Below, in pieces: positions 5,929-7,704 of a stretch of 7,704 bases of DNA. A program made the position numbers and the translations under genes. The notes under the pieces were generated by a model. The model had not been told where the DNA came from. It saw nothing but the letters and a program-made list of their open reading frames with translations, and did no database searches. The first letter of the stretch is position 1, and the number at the start of each line of letters is the position of its first letter. The DNA is taken from the NCBI GenBank assembly GCA_017503885.1, contig JAFVSF010000210.1, forward strand, positions 1 to 7,704, read 5' to 3'. The DNA is from Clostridia bacterium. GTDB lineage: Bacteria; Bacillota; Clostridia; Christensenellales; Borkfalkiaceae.

Positions 5929-5937
5929 ATTTTATCA
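5929..5937 (-). promoter_or_regulatory. Extended -10 promoter of the zinc ribbon gene
   Basis: On the minus strand TGATAAAAT reads as an extended -10 (TG-N-TAAAAT) about 30 nt before the gene's ATG. It lies just downstream of the M1 peptidase gene's terminator, where a new promoter is needed. No good -35 is visible, which extended -10 promoters tolerate. Confidence 0.5.
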
Positions 5938-5949
5938 TAAATTTTCGTT

Positions 5950-5986
5950 AAAAAAAAGCGTTTTAACGTAAAAACGAAAAAACGCT
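5950..5986 (-). terminator. Intrinsic terminator of the M1 peptidase gene
   Basis: On the minus strand AGCGTTTT (complement of 5979-5986) pairs with AAAACGCT (complement of 5957-5964) around a 14-nt loop, and the stem runs into eight T (complement of 5949-5956 region). It begins 8 nt after the gene's stop codon. Confidence 0.85.
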
Positions 5987-5993
5987 TGATATA

Positions 5994-7424
5994 TTATATC
6001 AATACTTTTCCATACGCAAAAGCGTTGAAATGTTCGCCGTATCCAAGTGACTTGATTAGTTTTTCTAGCGTAATCTCTCCATAGAGATTATTTTTATATA
6101 GTTTTGCAAGATTTTCAATCGCCTTTTTTTCTCCAACTAAATTCTCATATTCAACAAAAGCTAAAAGTGATTTATTATATGCTATGTGCGTATATTCAAA
6201 CTCGTTTTTAAAGGTGCAAAGTTCTCTCTCCATAACTGTGTTTACGTTGCCAGATAAAGTCTCTTCTATGCTAAAAAACGACTTATAGCCACTCTTTGCA
6301 GATTTTACCATATCGTTTGCCTTCGTTTTAGCATTGTTATTTTTAAAGTATAGATAGGTTGAGTATTCACAAAGCCCCTCGTCTAAATAGCCATTTGCAT
6401 ACTGGTTGTTGCCTACTGCCGAATGCCACCATTGATGGGCTATTTCATGCACGATAATTTGCTTTTTGTCATCAGTTGGCGTGTCGCAGTTGATAAAGCA
6501 AAGCCCAGAGTATTCCATACCACCTAGTATGAATTTACTTTCTGCAATGGAAAGGCTCTTGTAAGGGAAGTCGCCAAAAGTTGTAGAAAAATATTTTACG
6601 CAATCGATTGCAAGGTCGAGTAGTTTTTCTTCCTCGCCAGAAAAACCGTAGTATGTAAAGAGAATTCCGTCCACCGTTTTTGAAGAGACGTTATAGTCTT
6701 TAGACAGCAAAAATGCAAAATCTCTACCCATCGACAGTTCGTAAGAATAAGTAGTCGTTATGCCGTCAACAGTAGTTAGCGTAGGAAAACCGGAAGATGC
6801 AACAGTATATTGCGACGGTACGGTAACGGCTACTTTATAATCGTGCAGGTCGGCAAAAAACGGATCGCCAACGGGAGAATAATTTATTTCTAAAAATTTA
6901 CCGTCTTGAATTTTTGACACAACGGGGAAAAAGTCTGCCAAATTTATGCCTTTTTCATTTTCGCCAAGACGCAGTGTACTATTTGGAATTTTCGTTATAA
7001 AATCAATATGGATAATTATTTCTTCGCCTTTTTTCAGTTCGTCAAAAAAGACTTTTAAAAATTGGCAGTCATCTCCGTATATCTCGTATTTTGCAGGAGA
7101 GGAATCAATGCTAACTTTGCTTACCGAAATCTCTCCGTAATTTACGCCGCTAGGATATGCTTTTTCTTCGTTATTTTTGAAGACAGGGCGATATTTTGCA
7201 CCTTCTTTATATGCGTTGGCATGCAGATTAAAAACGACGTGATTAAAAGTGGCATTATAGGTGTTAACAAACTTATAGGCTAGTTTTCCGTCAATTTTAC
7301 CATCTTCATACCTAACGGAAAGGTCGTATAGCGAGCGTTTTTGCTCCTTTTTGCAAGACGGGAAAACGAATACCGTCACACAAATAAAAACGAATAAAAT
7401 AATAGCTTTGAAAGTTTGTTGCAT
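5994..7424 (-). CDS. M1-type gluzincin metallopeptidase, predicted lipoprotein
   Basis: 476 residues. The N-terminal hydrophobic segment (about 5-21) ends in FPSC with Cys24 followed by KK, a lipoprotein signal although Phe/Pro at -3/-2 is unusual. A beta-rich N-terminal domain (about 30-245) resembles the M1 substrate-entry domain. The zinc site is complete: HEIAH at 326-330, then exactly 18 residues, then E349 (YLDEG), the M1 spacing. GGMEYSG (301-307) takes the place of the GxMEN exopeptidase motif, and Y416 in AYNKS fits the catalytic tyrosine. The protein stops soon after a short helical region, lacking the large C-terminal domain of classical aminopeptidase N, so it is a short M1 form acting outside the membrane, probably on peptides. 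GGGAGG lies 6 nt before ATG 7424 but falls inside a hairpin. Its terminator starts 8 nt after the stop. Confidence 0.92.
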   Translation of the reverse strand: MQQTFKAIILFVFICVTVFVFPSCKKEQKRSLYDLSVRYEDGKIDGKLAYKFVNTYNATFNHVVFNLHANAYKEGAKYRPVFKNNEEKAYPSGVNYGEISVSKVSIDSSPAKYEIYGDDCQFLKVFFDELKKGEEIIIHIDFITKIPNSTLRLGENEKGINLADFFPVVSKIQDGKFLEINYSPVGDPFFADLHDYKVAVTVPSQYTVASSGFPTLTTVDGITTTYSYELSMGRDFAFLLSKDYNVSSKTVDGILFTYYGFSGEEEKLLDLAIDCVKYFSTTFGDFPYKSLSIAESKFILGGMEYSGLCFINCDTPTDDKKQIIVHEIAHQWWHSAVGNNQYANGYLDEGLCEYSTYLYFKNNNAKTKANDMVKSAKSGYKSFFSIEETLSGNVNTVMERELCTFKNEFEYTHIAYNKSLLAFVEYENLVGEKKAIENLAKLYKNNLYGEITLEKLIKSLGYGEHFNAFAYGKVLI

Positions 7425-7454
7425 AAAAATCCTCCCGTATTATAATACGAGAGG
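7425..7454 (-). terminator. Hairpin plus U tract overlapping the M1 gene's ribosome binding site
   Basis: In minus-strand RNA CCUCUCGUAU (complement of 7445-7454) pairs over 10 bp, one of them G-U, with AUACGGGAGG (complement of 7431-7440) around a 4-nt loop, then AUUUUU leads straight into the AUG at 7424. The shape is that of a weak intrinsic terminator for the upstream M23 gene, yet the 3' arm contains the GGGAGG ribosome binding site. An alternative is that TATTAT/TATAAT inside the palindrome is a -10 element, though no -35 fits. Confidence 0.5.
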
Positions 7455-7493
7455 AAGGTTACGCTTATTCCAATGATATTTTTGTAATGAAAA

Positions 7494-7704
7494 TTACTTT
7501 TCGGCAAGCAGTAAATAATCATTTGGGTCTACCCACTCTTCATCTAACGTCACTTCAAAGTGTAGGTGTGGGCCGTCTTTGTATTCTTGCCTATTGTTAT
7601 CTGATACGTAGCCGATAAGGTCGCCTTTTGAAACCGATTGACCTTCTGCTAAAGTTTCAACGGCTTCGAGTGAGTTGTAAATACTTCTAAGTCCGTTACC
7701 GTGA
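7494..7704 (-). CDS. M23 family peptidase, SpoIIQ-like, N-terminus cut by window edge
   Basis: The last 69 residues are visible, beginning HGNGLRSIYNSL. The M23 (LytM-type) peptidoglycan endopeptidase signature is clear: GPHLHFEV, whose HxH supplies a zinc ligand and a catalytic histidine, followed by the usual DPNDYLL end. The segment between them (GQSVSKGDLIGYVSD) is the conserved lysostaphin-domain hairpin. HGNGLxSIYNSL followed by SKGDLIGYV resembles SpoIIQ, the forespore-membrane partner of SpoIIIAH in endospore formation, more than generic LytM proteins; this is an inference from pattern. The first zinc-binding motif (HxxxD) lies outside the window, so catalytic competence cannot be judged; some SpoIIQ proteins lack a ligand. 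It is upstream of, and perhaps co-transcribed with, the M1 peptidase gene, 69 nt away. Confidence 0.88.
   Translation of the reverse strand, partial: HGNGLRSIYNSLEAVETLAEGQSVSKGDLIGYVSDNNRQEYKDGPHLHFEVTLDEEWVDPNDYLLLAEK

Noticed and set aside
7481..7500. Short GTAAT/ATTAC inverted repeat at the M23 stop codon
   Set aside because: Only 5 bp, AT-rich and without a T tract; likely chance.

Overview
The window comes from a low-GC, Gram-positive-type bacterium. Strong GGAG-type ribosome binding sites, sigma-A promoters, two lipobox lipoproteins and a SpoIIQ-like M23 peptidase point to an endospore-forming Clostridia-like lineage, perhaps an uncultured gut member. The placement is inferred from gene style, not from a marker tree. 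The standard genetic code fits every gene.

Layout: (1) 1-982, minus strand: the GTPase gene ychF, cut by the window's left edge. (2) 1115-3988, plus strand: a tight three-gene operon of argS, a HAD phosphatase of the phosphoglycolate phosphatase type, and a small protein with a HicB-like N-terminus. It is divergent from ychF, and its genes overlap by 1 nt or are spaced by 1 nt. (3) 3984-4360: the convergent intergenic region, unusually rich in structure. (4) 4361-5548, minus: a BspA-type leucine-rich-repeat lipoprotein with a near-consensus promoter. (5) 5702-5899, minus: a small FmdB-type zinc ribbon protein. (6) 5994-7424, minus: an M1-type gluzincin metallopeptidase lipoprotein. (7) 7494-7704, minus: the C-terminus of an M23/SpoIIQ-like peptidase, cut by the right edge.

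The most interesting part is 3984-4240. It consists of two adjacent units of exactly 127 nt, little alike in overall sequence, that share one nested architecture. Both have an identical closing stem (TTTAAAGG...CCTTTAAA) and a second stem at the same offsets with two compensatory base-pair changes. Both have an apical GACC/GGTC hairpin with a bulged T, and a GAGCCTT block at the same offset. I do not recognise the family. It could be a tandem structured RNA or a dispersed palindromic element; 12-bp direct repeats flank it. Next to it, 4241-4338 has a TATAAT promoter on the plus strand leading into a 25-bp hairpin that is uninterrupted only when read as plus-strand RNA.

The right half looks like cell-envelope biology: two surface lipoproteins and a cell-wall-type peptidase, all on the minus strand. 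The left half is translation and housekeeping. The hairpin between the M23 and M1 genes has its 3' arm formed by the M1 Shine-Dalgarno sequence and is followed by a U tract, so it could act as a terminator, a translation gate, or both.
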